From Siphonodentalium dalli (lineage: Eukaryota; Mollusca; Scaphopoda; Gadilida; Siphonodentaliidae): a DNA stretch of 64,000 bases. How positions within the stretch are numbered: the first letter of the stretch is position 1; every line of letters begins with the position of its first letter. Positions 1 through 11,681 of this stretch are shown in pieces. The notes beneath the pieces were generated by a model that was not told the DNA's origin, ran no database searches, and saw nothing but the letters and a program-made list of their open reading frames with translations. The translations under genes and the position numbers were made by a program. The stretch is taken from the NCBI GenBank assembly GCA_032622095.1, contig CP136061.1, positions 193,508,369 through 193,572,368 on the forward strand, in the 5' to 3' direction.

Positions 1-282
1 AAACCAAATCAATTCTCGCCATTAACATCGGCATTTATTATCATGTATTCGCCCTATACGATGCGACGGAGTCGGTTTAATAGGCCTTTCTTAGAAAATG
101 GCTAAGTCAGATAATCCCTAAAATATAGTCATGTGGAACAAATATTTAGTTCAACAGGCCTGTCTTCAATCAGTATTCGTAGTGTTCTAGAAATACAATG
201 TAGTAGAATTTCTACATACCGAGGTTATTTAAGGATTTTTTAACATACCGGGGCCAGTTTAGCCCAGTTTTACACCTTCCCA

Positions 283-590
283 TTATGTTATGCATTGTGG
301 CTTATAGAGTATGTAGGAGACTTTATTTGTGTTTCCGCTTATCATTCGTGCCCAATAATTCAGGATTATATGTTCAATTTTGGAAGTTATAGGTAAAATG
401 CCTAATTCACCATATATCATGGCCGTTGGTGTTGACTTCTTTAATTTTAATACAAATTTGAGAAACCAGAGTTCTGTGCGTTGAATCATTATATTGTTGG
501 CTACACCCCAAACTTCACATCCATATGTTAAAGCCACGTGAGGCCTTAGTTGTCGAAAATATTCATATTTGTTCCAATCACCGTAAACAG
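283..590 (-). pseudogene. LINE reverse transcriptase C-terminal fragment
   Basis: The minus strand encodes part of the region just after the reverse transcriptase core of a non-LTR retrotransposon. The translation has a YGCEVWG motif, then a KKSTP...YGELG block, both typical of LINE polyproteins. The frame is open for 84 codons. It continues upstream without a methionine through residues reading DWNKYEYFRQLRPHVALTYG, so this is an internal piece of a longer protein, not a gene start. The element's 3' end would lie toward position 1, but no tail is visible. The same protein region occurs in the LINE at 34.1-35.3 kb (KSSTPMVYAELG), so both may belong to one family. It is a dead fragment; no endonuclease or YxDD motif is present. 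Confidence 0.8.
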
Positions 591-1408
591 AAAAACATTA
601 AAATGCATACAGTTTCGTTCATATATACCATGACTATCGCGTTAACAGCATGTTATCATAAAGACCTACTATATTTTACCTAAGCAAGAGACTGATTGTG
701 TTACAGAAGACAACACAATGCTACTGGCTAATCACACAAAAAAGGCATAAACGCTCTTTATTTGTTCCATATCAGGAATTCACCAACAAAGAACGCTCTT
801 TATGTTTACCATCATAATATAAACAAACACCAGAAAAGTAACTTTTTATGCTTTTGTTTACATAACAATGGTCAAACAAATGACAATAACATACTGTTTA
901 TGCGATATTTATTATTTGTATACGACAAAGTCTGTCTACATTTTGATGTTCTTTCTGTTTGTGGCGGTTTTTGACGGGTTGAAATATTTTTACAGGATAC
1001 CCACCGCCAAGGCCAACCGTACCTTTAAGATAGGTACAACTGTTTTTTCATACAATTCAATAATACGGAGAACGTTCAACTTATATTTTACTTCCGAAGT
1101 TCCGTCAATAATAATAAATCAAATTGAATTTCAATTGTTATCGGTATTAAATTCACTATGTTCGCACATTCGGATATATATTGAAACATGATAGTATTGA
1201 TACATTGTGTCAGATTCAGCTCAGTTGAAAGTCACAAAGTCTGCCTTTGGCGGCTTAACATCAAATGCGCCTGGTGTCGTCTTTGATGTTCCGATGTCCG
1301 GTAAAACAAGCGCACTGCGTCGTCGGCAAAGATCAATGCAATCGTTTTCAATGCAGTACGGCCTGACATTTACTTTCCGACTCATCACTTGTAGACGGTT
1401 TCAATTGA
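591..1408. other. No recognisable feature
   Basis: AT-rich sequence with only short chance open frames (for example 868-1191 on the plus strand, which has no recognisable domain). I see no repeat, gene or element boundary here. Confidence 0.5.
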
Positions 1409-1415
1409 CCCCCCC

Positions 1416-1487
<72 letters not shown>

Positions 1488-1540
1488 ATGAAGAAACTCT
1501 CCTCTGAGGTAGGTGACTGCTGACGTGAAGAATGGAATAA

Positions 1541-1582
<42 letters not shown>
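1409..1582. repeat. C-run and (AT)n microsatellites
   Basis: A run of nine C at 1409-1417 leads into about 65 bp of pure AT dinucleotide repeat (1418-1482). After about 65 bp of unique sequence comes a second AT run (about 1550-1582). The 93-codon plus-strand frame ending in repeated Ile-Tyr is only translation of this microsatellite. Confidence 0.95.
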
Positions 1583-1588
<6 letters not shown>

Positions 1589-1977
1589 TACGGTGCTATA
1601 TATATAACATGCCAATCAATGAGAACATGTGAGATTATTTTTACCCCCACCCCTTCATGATTACACGTATACCGTACCTACACCAACCCACGAATGTGTG
1701 TAGCTATATATATGTATATTATATGGGAATACAAATAATAACATTTTTTGTATAATGTTTGTTACATGTGTAAACAACATGTATATTATGTCGGTATATT
1801 AAGGTGGGGTTACTTGTCCAAAAATGTAGCCTCAAGCGTACCGGAAAATATAAAGATCGAGAGATTCATTGTTGGTGTAAACAATATTTATTTAAAAAAA
1901 TCAAACATAACACAGACACAAATACATCTAGATACATAGGGATTTATGAAGAGGATTGGACACCAAGCAAAATGCTT

Positions 1978-2173
1978 TTAGTGTAAACATATTTTTATTT
2001 CCAAATCCAAACATAATACACATAATACAAAAGTGACATAAATATATAACATATAAGAGATAAATGTATGGAAATGAGGATCAGACAACAAGCCCGAGGG
2101 CTTATATGAAGTCTTCTCCTCTTTGGCGACATGCCCCTACCTCAATAAGTGAGGGAGGGGTATCGATCAGACG
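1978..2173. repeat. Dispersed element copy 1 (short form)
   Basis: Starts TTTAGTGTAAACATATTTTT and ends GGGTATCGATCAGACG. Both ends and most internal sequence match 12310-12957 closely, including ACAACAAGCCCGAGGGC and CTCTTTGGCGACATGCCCC. This copy is about 195 bp; the other is about 645 bp. Copy 1 is therefore an internally deleted form, or copy 2 carries extra sequence. No coding capacity and no terminal inverted repeats were seen. The class is unknown. Confidence 0.7.
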
Positions 2174-2262
2174 GGAAAGGATATAAATAATGTTTTTTAA
2201 AGGAGAAGTAACTAAGTTTGAGTTGGGGATGGAAACAGCGGGAAGATAGTGTTAGGGATAGC

Positions 2263-2281
2263 AGGAGGCAGAGAGAGAGAT

Positions 2282-2322
<41 letters not shown>

Positions 2323-2345
2323 ATGAGAGAGAGAGTGAGAAAGTG
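2263..2345. repeat. (GA)n microsatellite
   Basis: Imperfect GA dinucleotide repeat of about 80 bp. It produces a Leu/Ser-rich shadow frame on the minus strand that is not a gene. Confidence 0.95.
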
Positions 2346-2473
2346 GAGGGGCAGAGTTTTCAATAATTTAGTTGCTGCGTGATGAAAATTATGCTCGTAG
2401 TAATATGCATGCGTCAGGTCCATGGGAGGGGGTCAATCGCAATGGCCAATTCCTATTTTTTAAAGTCCTCTCC

Positions 2474-2565
2474 TCGCAGGGGGGTGGAAAAAAGTTTTTT
2501 CCGGGCACGTATGCAGGGGGGTGGGGGGGGGGGGGGGGGGGTGGGTGGTCGATAGGACCAACAAA
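2474..2565. mobile_element. G-run palindromic mini-element, copy 1
   Basis: G-rich block GGGGGGTGGAAAAAAG... with a 19-G homopolymer at 2523-2541, followed by GTGGGTGGTC. It shares the G-run / GGTGGGT / A-rich layout with blocks near 2.9, 20.6, 21.8 and 23.3 kb. Ends are not resolved; assigned by similarity of layout. Confidence 0.4.
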
Positions 2566-2897
2566 CAATTTTTTCCGCAACTCAAAAACCTTTTTCCTGC
2601 AAGTCTTTTTGACTGTTTTTGCAATGAGTTTGGCTTAAAACACATCTATATGTCAATATTAACATAAATGACAAATTTCATGATGATCAGACAAACAGTA
2701 TAGCCTGTAGCCCATGCTAATGGATTGAATTTTGAAATCCAAGATGACCGCTGGCAGCCATGTTTTTTTTTTGGCCGAATGACCCCAAAATGACTTGTTC
2801 CTATTTACATGTCAATGACTAATAGTATGCACAGAAATTCATATACAGCTGTTTACAGTGAATTTTCCCCCGCAAATCTCTGTTTTAGTGTTAAAAG

Positions 2898-3049
2898 GGG
2901 GGTGGGTGTCAAAAAATGGTCGGAAAAAACTGCCGAAAACGGGAGAAAAAAATTTGGACGCGGGGGTGGGTGGGTCCCAACAAGGGCCGAAAGTAAAAAA
3001 TCAGCATACGTGCCTGAAATTTTGTTCCGACCCCCCCCCCACCTGCTCT
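2898..3049. mobile_element. G-run palindromic mini-element, copy 2
   Basis: Begins GGGGGGTGGGTGTCAAAAAA, has a central GGGGGTGGGTGGGTCCC block and ends TTTTGTTCCGACCCCCCCCC. The G-rich start and C-rich end are complementary, so the block can fold back on itself. The start is almost identical to that at 20643. About 150 bp, non-coding, resembling a very small fold-back/MITE-type repeat. Confidence 0.55.
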
Positions 3050-3059
3050 TCGTGGAATA

Positions 3060-4680
3060 ATTGTTACCTCAAGTGACAGAAATATCATTGTTACCGCAAC
3101 AGCAAATAATTAAACAAAACGGATCAATGTGAGCGTACGTGTATATATGGATTGGTGCATGACTATTAAATAGTGATACGAGTACTAGTTTGTGACCGTT
3201 TGGTCTCTGGTAATAATATGGTCTCATGCATTGCACGGGTGTGTCTCGGAGTTCAGTACATATACGACTATTATACGGATGACATGATAATTGAACACAC
3301 ATAATTGACGGACGCCATTTTGTATTGATTAATACCACCTCGAAATGTGTAATTAGGCAAAATGCTCCAGGGCAAAAATAAAAAAACTTTGTTCCGGTAA
3401 ATGTTAGCCATATTTCATCATACGTAGGAACATCATGATCCTAAAGCCAAAGATATTTTAAAAATTGAATGTAAATTAAACCAAAGCCCTGGTTAACAAA
3501 AACTGAAATTGCATGAAAAAGTTTTGTTTACATATTTTATAAAATTATTAAAAATATTTGCCCCGAAAGAGGATTATAGGCCTTACTGGCCGTTTAGATT
3601 TGATCTTCCATTTTCTAACGGTATTTCCGCCTAAAAGATTGAAGAAATATTCGCAAAGTTCAAGGCCGACAAACGGAAACTTTAAGTTCCGTTTGAAAGA
3701 TCGCAGAGTCCTTTTAAAATTGCTTCCTGGGAAACCAGGAAAGGCGTCATGACATCCAAGCTCTATCAGCGAACCAGTCACTGCTATGCGTTCCGGAGCG
3801 CGAAGCCAGGGAACTTAAATAACGGGAAGGTTCACTTCCCATTGGTTCTATTGTAATGCGTACCGCCGCAGCGCCCTCTTGCGGTCGGTAGGTTAAACCG
3901 AGAAATGCGTCTATGGATACACTATAGAATTATATAGAGTTGCTCATTTCTCCCGTCCAAAAATCATTTTAATACAACATTTAAACGAAATGTTCCCTAT
4001 TTTGTCGATATTTCCATAAACAATACGCATTGACCTACACTATATTGAACTTTCTGGTGAAAGTTACTACTAATGTCCAGTTAAAACGATGAAAAGCATC
4101 ACCCAAATTCGCTGTCAATCAGTCAATTTGTATACAACTGAACTTTGTTTGTTTGTATTTGTTTAGTACTATAATATATAACTACATGCGTATCTGAATT
4201 ATAATATATGGCATTGACCAGTCATTTATAGAACTTAAATCAAAATTTAGCCAAAATAGTTTTTGTTTAAATTTTATGAACAGGCCATAGGGACATATTA
4301 TAGGCCTACCACTAGTACCAGTACCATATTACCATTATTCATTAGTGACATTACTAACTTTACTTGCAGTTCTACCATCCCAATTAACCATTTACCAGGC
4401 TGGAAAACTGGATAGATCAATCATGAACTAATATAATAGAGTATATATAACTAATATAGGCCTATTATTACTAGTAAGTCTATTATTAACCAAGTGCTAC
4501 ACTTCAAAGTCCAGCTGACACACTGGAAAACTTTTACATATCTCATGTCATTAAATTGACTCAAAAATAATTCCTCAAAATGATCTAGGTCTAGTCAGGC
4601 ATCGCTCACAATGATACCATTTTAGATTATACAACATTTTATTCAATGCACATGTATGAAGATCAGAAAACCCAATTATT
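3060..4680. other. No recognisable gene or element
   Basis: AT-rich sequence. Overlapping open frames on both strands around 3548-3781 (77 and 64 codons) show no domain and no repeat partner elsewhere in the window; they are treated as chance frames. Confidence 0.5.
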
Positions 4681-4689
4681 TTTAAGCAT

Positions 4690-4800
4690 TTATATCTCAA
4701 TTACGCTTAAGCATATTTCAGATATGTAGGAGGCGTAATTCATATTTAATATCTTATTAATATTACGCTTAAGTGTAATTCAGATTTCCATTACACTTAA
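4690..4800. repeat. CTTAAG-centred short repeats
   Basis: Several copies of ATTACGCTTAAG / CTTAAGTGTAAT lie next to the TTAA-flanked MITE. The same CTTAAG core organises the palindrome array at 5641-5970. Confidence 0.6.
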
Positions 4801-5048
4801 GGAGGCCCCCACCCCCACCCCCCGTGGAATACGGAATACCACTTAACACAGATGGTGGAATACGGAATACCAGTTAACAGCCATATGGAATACATAAAAA
4901 TATATGAAAATTCCATTTTTTGGAAGGTCGGCGTACGAATACCTGTATTTTTGGAATACCGAATACCTCCTAACAGAGGGCCGGAATACGGCGTACCGCA
5001 TAACAGGGCATGGAATACGGCGTACGAAAAGAGAGGGTGGGGGCCTCC
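4801..5048. mobile_element. TTAA-flanked MITE with internal minirepeats
   Basis: A 248-bp element with terminal inverted repeats GGAGGCCCCCACCC and GGGTGGGGGCCTCC. It is bounded by TTAA at 4797-4800 and 5049-5052, the duplication produced by piggyBac-type transposases. The interior repeats TGGAATACGGAATACC-like units separated by TTAACAG-like spacers. There is no transposase frame, so it is non-autonomous. The TIR does not start CCYT as classic piggyBac ends do, so the superfamily call is tentative. Confidence 0.6.
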
Positions 5049-5052
5049 TTAA

Positions 5053-5640
5053 GCCTAATGGAATTTGGCATCCCACCACACAATTATGGATTTATAGATT
5101 TACCGTACACTATAAGTGCAAATGAATTGCACTTCTTGACTTAACCATAATTAAATTAGATTAAGTTACCACCCCCGGGTATTTTTTTTATTTATATATT
5201 ATTTTTATATAAAATAATATAATAAAATTTAAAACAAAATTCCCGGATTCCTGTGATGGAATCGCGCATGTTGATTGTCATTACTGAAAATTTGAATTTT
5301 GTCTCCCATAACTCCCATTTTGCATTTTGATAAAAAAAATTTACTATGAATACATGTACCGGTGCAAATGTGCAATAGCATTACATTAAATTAAATAAGT
5401 ATATTGTAAATGATGAAATACTCCCAAATGACAGATGTCAATCTACACTTATTAAGCATACCATTATTTGAAGGGTAATTAATGCCTCATATGTCATTAT
5501 ATGATATATATATCAATGAATTTATAGTGAAAGACTAATAGTACATACAGAAACTAGAACAAAATGCTATAAAAAAAAATTTGATCAATACATTTTAACA
5601 AATGTCAAAATAAGTGGATTCCAAGGACCCATGCTATGGG
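5053..5640. other. No recognisable gene or element
   Basis: AT-rich sequence with short homopolymers. I see no gene, tandem repeat or paired inverted repeat. Confidence 0.5.
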
Positions 5641-5970
5641 AAGCCAAATTAACATTTAATAAATAATTGAGCTTAAGCGCAATAAGGAATCTTCTTATTG
5701 CGCTTAAGCGCAATAAGGAATATTCTTATTGCGCTTAAGCGCAATTAGATCTTCCCTTATTGCGCTTAAGCGCAATAAGACTATTCCTTATTGCGCTTAA
5801 GCACAATAAGGAAATTCCTTATTGCGCTTAATTAATTAAGCGCAATAAGAAATTCATTATTGCGCTTAAGCCTTAAGCGCAATAAGAGATTCCTTGCGCA
5901 ATAAGAGATTCCTTAAGGGATTCCTTATTGCGCTTGAGCTCAATTATTTATTAAATGTCAATTTGGCTTA
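5641..5970. repeat. Array of CTTAAG palindromes inside a long inverted repeat
   Basis: About eight consecutive copies of a palindromic unit, roughly TTATTGCGCTTAAGCGCAATAAGG, fill 5670-5946. Each unit is self-complementary around CTTAAG. The array is bracketed by arms beginning AAGCCAAATT (5641) and ending AATTTGGCTT (to 5969), complementary over 30-45 bp including TTTAATAAATAATTGAGC. The whole 330 bp can fold as one long stem or as a chain of hairpins. It has no coding potential. Confidence 0.9.
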
Positions 5971-7400
5971 TCATACCATGCATGTCATGATAGGGCAATC
6001 ATTTTAAATATTTTACATATAATAAGAGAAATTGCTTCACAACAGATCAACAGTTAATCAACTTAATCATTAATGTGTCATATGAATTAATATGTTGTGC
6101 AAATATCAAGGTGTGAGGGGATGAATATACTGACTGAGTTACAAGATATCAAATATGACATTTCCTATTAATGCGATGCCCATGTAACAATGACAAATTT
6201 TACTAAGTTGACCATACCGGTAGGCTGTACTGCATGAAAGAATCAACATATTTGGGGGGGGGGACATGTTCTCCAGCTGAGAATATCACCATATAATTTG
6301 ACATGGCCTAATATTTCTGATTGGACAATTGAACACATAAGTTTAGAAATGCTCTATTGCAACTGCATGTAGATAATATGAATTGTGTTGATTTGGGGAA
6401 CACTACCATGTAAAAGTGGAAGATTCAGGTTGAATAAATACAAATGGAGTGCCCATCTGAATTTGATGACATTTTTTTAGGTACAAAAATGTCTATAACT
6501 CAAACAATAATTAGCCTATTAAGTTAACTAAACTGAAAAAAAAAGGTTTTCAGATTTGTGATCCCAATAGATGAGTTCTACAAATAAGATAAAAAGTGAA
6601 AGGACGAATTTGAAATTTCCATGTACTAAACCAATAGTCACAGTGCCACATATGCAGGCACACTGCGCCCACACACACGCTGACACAGACTGCAGATAAA
6701 TTTAAAGACAACGTAAAAATGTAAACAAAAATAAAAGTTAAAAACATTCTTTAAAAGTTGCAACAAAACAAAAATAACAACTGTAGTACGCAAGGATTGA
6801 ATATAAACTACGTATTTTCTCAGTTATAAAAGTGGCTGGGTAGTTTTCCTTGCTTTTGGTTGAGAATGTTGACCAAAAACGATGTACCAGTATTTCCATT
6901 CACTCGTATTCGTCGGAATTTGACACTGACAGACCGATTAAAATAAATCAGAATAAAGTCAACAACCGTTATTAAAATGAAATAAACGTAACAATCACCA
7001 AGATTAATACTCGGTGAATATATAGATCACTTCAGTTTACCTCTACATGGTCTAGGTGGCCGGTGAGTCATTTGATACAAAAAACATTCATTCGATTTCT
7101 GTATTCCTCGTGTATTTACCATTTCAAATACGGCGCCTGTCCTACCAGGAGGATCGATAACTCTACCAAGACGATTACACAAATATGATTGGGTGAGCCA
7201 TCCTGTTATTTATGATCCTTGGCGAAGCATAGCAAAGGGACGCAACTGTATGGAGATTGCATGACATCAAGACATACATCATGACGTCACAACCTACATC
7301 GACGCGCAAAATTCCAGACAGGACTGCGTCGATGGCCAGACAGCTGCGACTCGTATTACACGGGCAGGCTAAACATCCACATTTACGTTATATGTGATTA
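5971..7400. other. No gene recognised; one G run
   Basis: AT-rich sequence containing a short G run near 6255. Nothing gene-like and no repeat partner found. Confidence 0.5.
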
Positions 7401-7404
7401 TTTA

Positions 7405-8110
7405 CACAGTGGTGCAAGATCGGTTGAGAAAACGGTTGAGAAAAAACGGTGTAGATGGTCCAATATGGCGGAGGATGTATGTTTTGATGAGTATGTGCGT
7501 TGTAAATCGTGGTATTAGTGGTATATTTCGGACAGTAGTAACCGCACATTTCCGCAACTTTACTGGTTATAAATTGGCTGTTAGGGGGGGGGGGGGGGGG
7601 GGGGGGTGAAAAATAATTGACGTTTTTCTTCACTCTGAATGTTAGAAACAGGTTCGAATCCTACGTTCATGAAATTGCTAGCATTTGAGGTGGAATTAAA
7701 TTGTTACTTTATCGTTTTTTCGGTCAGGATGATGTTAATGGCAACGTCAGGGTGTTGAAACATCACCGGAGTGTATACTTGATGGTTCTAGATACACAGG
7801 AGTAAGTTACTTCGCATGGTCACCTTCAAAATCGGTTGAATTTACCTCAATACAAACAATCATTTTTGGCGGTGCAGATGAATGTTTATGACGGTGTAGA
7901 ATGTTGCCTGGTTACCGCGAATAGCAATAGGTAATGATGGTGTAGATGAAATACACGATGATGGTGTAGATGATATCTAGACATGGTGCTGTTGAGGAAA
8001 ATCGTGATATATTAATACAAATGGCCATAATAGAAAGCTGTCATATTCATCCGGTTCTCAAGACATAGAAAATACATGGATGTCATGTCTTACCAGAATT
8101 CTACACCCCA
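7405..8110 (+). repeat. Diverged interspersed repeat R1 (inverted partner at 15.5-16.1 kb)
   Basis: Begins CACAGTGGTGCAAGATCGGT, followed by GAGAAAACGGT repeats, and contains several GATGGTGTAGATGA-type repeats and AAATACATGGATGT near its end. The same landmarks appear in reverse complement and reverse order at about 15540-16077. A 23-G homopolymer sits inside at 7584-7606, and GGTTCGAATCC (a Pol III B-box-like string) occurs near 7651. No protein is encoded; the class is unknown. Confidence 0.5.
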
Positions 8111-8115
8111 GTAGC

Positions 8116-8950
8116 TATTCCCGCCTGTCTAATTTAAATGACGTGATGTCACTTGCCTAATAATGACCATTAATTTGGAGAACACGAAAATTCCCTTTTC
8201 TTTCATATTCTGGTAAATAAATTGAGAGATATTTGTTCATTGGGATGGATACCAGTGTATCATGTTTCCGAAAACCATACAACCCATAATATTTGTTTGA
8301 CGCCTGGTGCGTTAGTATTGAAAGAGTGAAACAAGCAGAAAACAAAATTATATAATTGCCTCGTAAAAAGTCATATCTGACCCCGACATTGAGATAATCT
8401 ACAGGGGAATGCGTGTGCAATGGGTAGATATATTTCATGAAAAATTAACGGTGACGCTCGATTAGATAGCATAACAAACCACTCCAAACAACACAGACCA
8501 CAGGGAGAGATGTTTAATCAACTGAAGCTCTAGCCGAATGTCACATGGCATTCTTCTTAAAAACTTATACCATACAATATAATTTAAAACTGCATGGTTG
8601 TGATACTCCATTGGAGGGATCATCAGTTCGATTTAGAAGAGCGTGCACATCTCAAACGAAAGCTTAAAAGTGGGCGAAAGTATCACAGCCAGAGGAGCCA
8701 GCGAGAAACCCATTTCCTGTGAGAAAATTTCACCGTGTCCATGCAGGAATAAAAAATATTTGCAGACGTCAGCCGGGGATTAAACTTTCAGAATATATAA
8801 AGAATAAACACGCGATATGTACAATATATGTTGCCCTTCCTGTTTACCCCCACTCGCCGGAAAGAATGGTTACTCTGCAATTCGTGAATTCTAAGGCTTA
8901 TTTCGTTCCCCGTAAGGCATGATATATCTTTCCAATGAACATTGACATAA
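8116..8950. other. No recognisable gene or element
   Basis: Short frames on both strands (for example 8719-8922 plus and 8788-9114 minus, the latter running into an LTR) carry no known motif. Confidence 0.5.
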
Positions 8951-8952
8951 AC

Positions 8953-9025
8953 AATAAGCTTTGGCACTGAGTCGCGGCCATATTGGATCCATCCAGCCCC
9001 GTTCCGTTTAGTGCTACGTACATGT
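8953..9025. mobile_element. Left half of palindromic MITE split by the BEL insertion
   Basis: This segment (ATAAGCTTTGGCACTGAGTC ... TTTAGTGCTACGTA) is complementary to 11930-12007 on the far side of the BEL element. Joined without BEL, the two halves form one palindromic element of about 230 bp. The last five bases, CATGT, are the target site duplicated by the BEL insertion. Confidence 0.8.
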
Positions 9026-9204
9026 TGTCGGGGAAAATCTTTGGTGTGGCCTATAGCCAACACTTCACTCCAGTGACTCCACTGAGCATAAGCATACGCA
9101 TGAACTGTACTCACATCGCGGCCAAGTTGTATTGTTAGTCAGTTGTTTATATCAGCTAATATAGTATACACCGAAACTCGCTTAGTTAGAATCTTTCCCA
9201 AACA
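9026..9204 (+). repeat. BEL 5' LTR
   Basis: 179 bp, TGTCGGGG...CCAAACA. It is 9 bp longer than the 3' LTR because of a local duplication (CACTCCAGTGACTCCACTG). Confidence 0.95.
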
Positions 9205-9205
9205 T

Positions 9206-9222
9206 TGGTCCCTCGAACCATC
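9206..9222 (+). promoter_or_regulatory. BEL primer-binding site
   Basis: TGGTCCCTCGAACC begins one base after the LTR end. A TGG at this place pairs with the CCA end of a tRNA primer. The tRNA identity was not determined. Confidence 0.7.
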
Positions 9223-9270
9223 TTGAAGATGAACAAATAACTGGCTGCGCTGATAAGGAAACGGACTGCA

Positions 9271-11602
9271 TTGCGAGGTCATGCTATGAGACATGCTAAC
9301 GACATGGAATCGATCATGGAACAGAAACCGCCAGAATACCGGGAGTTGGAGATCGTCAGCACACAAGTAGCCTCACGAATAGACAATTTAACAAATTTAA
9401 ATGACTCCATATTAAACCTCATCGAGGATGATGAACAGTTTGCGACGGAGGCCGACGAGACTGAGAATTACATGTGTAAAATTGAAAAAACATTACTGTC
9501 AGCACAGATTATGATTTCCGACCACAAAAGTCATCAGCTAAACTCGAAACAGCAACAAATTATCATTCACCGAAATATGTTACCAAAAATGTATCTCTTA
9601 CCAAATTAACTTTGCCAATATTTTCGGGTGACATAATAGAGTGGCAAACATTCTGGGACTCATTTGAAGCTGCAATTCACAGTGTTCCCGACACTGAGTT
9701 GCCCAGGATTCAGAAATTCCAACACTTACGCTCACTGCTCAGAGAACAAGCATCATTTGTATATGCATGGGTTTACCACTTACAAACGATAACTACGTTC
9801 AGGTTATCGAAATTCTGAAGCAGCGTTTTGGACAGTCACATAAAATTATTAACGCTCATCTCCAAGCATTGTCTGCACTTCCTCGTCCTCACTATAACTT
9901 GTATAGCCTTAACAGATTTCGAGATGAACTCGAATCACATGTGCGATCTCTGGAGGCGATGGATAAACATACCGTATCATACAGTGACATGTTGGTATCA
10001 ACAGTATTACAAAAGTTGCCTCCTGTTATACGTTGTACGATTGTCCGTCAGTATGGAAATAGACAGTTCCGCTTAACTGAAATTCGAAAATTCCTCAGCC
10101 AAGAGATCGAAATTCTTGAAGCTTGCTGTGAAGACCGTTATTACGAGCAATCACCTGTTTCCACTATGTTCACGCGTGCGAGTGCCAAGAATACAATTCA
10201 TAACAATATCAGTGATTCGTCTTCAAATAAGCTGTATTGTGTTTATTGTAAATCTCAAACCCACTCTTCATATTCTTGTTCTAATGTCAGTAATTTCGAA
10301 GATAGACTTAACATCGTTAAAGAACAGAATTTGTGTTACAATTGTCTTTCTGGTTCTCACCTTGTGTTCGCTTGTGGATCAAAATTTCGATGCAGAATTT
10401 GTCAACGCAATCATCACTCGAGTCTCTGTAACCCATCCAGAATCGCAGCTACGAACGAGTTCAACCAAAATCAGACAACTCGCCAAATGTTCGCCTCATC
10501 TTCAGACACATGCGATCGAGATTGTGGGTTCAATGTAAGTACAAACGATCTTGCTGACATTACCGCTTGTGTCTCGCCAACGTTGCTGAACACTGCGGTG
10601 GCTGACGTTTCTTCCCATATAAGTTGTAAAAGTACAAATTTCCTGTTTGACGACGGTTCACAATGCTCATTCATAACTGAAACATGTGCTAAGAGACTAC
10701 AACTGAACTCGATCGGTAAACGTCAAATAAACGTGTCAACATTTGGATATGGAATTCCTCAAACAAGATATCTTGATGTCGTCCGTGTGAGACTACCATG
10801 TGACACTGGGGATGTGAAACTAATTCTTCTCGTGGTTCCTCAAATCTCCACACCATTAGACATCAGTACCTATCGCAATTTATCACAATATGAGCACATC
10901 CGTGGTCTCAAATTGGCCCACTCAACAAGAAACTCAGATTCTTTCGTAATTGACATACTAATTGGTGCGGATCAGTACTATACGTTAGTTGATGAAATTC
11001 AGATTCGTGGAAAGTCAGGCCCAATAGCAGTTCAGTCAAAATTAGGATACCTCCTAGCTGGTCCGATCAAATCTTCGCTGAAATCGGACTGTATGATGTT
11101 GAGTGTGCTGACCGATGATTGTTCAGAGAACCGTGACACTGAGGAATTTAAGAAGCACGGAGCCAATGAAGTTGATTATCCAATGGAGAATATCAGTGAT
11201 TTGCTTGGGAGATACGGTGAATCCATCGAATATGTTGACAATCATTGTATGGCACATTTACCTTGGTCTGACAGAGATGAATCCTTCCTTATGATTGTTG
11301 AGACTCAGACACAACAAACAGGTACAGTGGTGAGACGACTGGGAATGCCACCAGGACTTCTCAAACACGATACCATTCTAAAGGACACGTTGAAATGTGG
11401 ATTTGATGTGAAGGTGCCAATATATGTTGTTAAGCTCAATGAAACTGGTAAATGTCACTATGTTTCCCACCATCCTGTTTTCAAAGAGTACAGAACGACG
11501 ACTATCAGAACTATATTAAATTGTACTAACAAAGCTGAACGTCCGGGACATCTGTGTATCTATGTTCATGATTGTTACAACGAACGCCAATATGAATTAT
11601 GA
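9271..11602 (+). pseudogene. BEL gag-pro remnant (frameshifted, RT truncated)
   Basis: Three frames read in series: 9271-9609 (coiled N-terminal gag), 9612-9818 (FSGDIIEWQTFWDSFEAAI, the DUF1759 gag core) and 9767-11602 (611 codons). Homology jumps frame near 9583 and near 9765, so two frameshifts break the polyprotein. The long frame continues DUF1759 (GLPLTNDNY, RFGQ). It then has three zinc knuckles with C-x2-C...H...C spacing (CVYCKSQTHSSYSC, CYNCLSGSHLVFAC and CRICQRNHHSSLC) and an aspartic protease of the DUF1758 type with active-site FDDGSQCSFI. After a spacer it enters the start of reverse transcriptase (CHYVSHHPVFKEYRTTT) and ends soon after. No RT catalytic motif follows. In an intact element these products form the virus-like particle and process the polyprotein; this copy cannot. 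Confidence 0.93.
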
Positions 11603-11681
11603 ACTGTTCGTGATGGTTTTAGTTATTTGTGTGCAGCTATACAGCAGTGTAACTTTTTTTCTCGTTTGCCTCCCCGGGGAG

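Noticed and set aside
3548-3781. 77-codon minus frame overlapping a 64-codon plus frame
   Set aside because: Open frames on both strands of the same stretch without homology are most simply chance.
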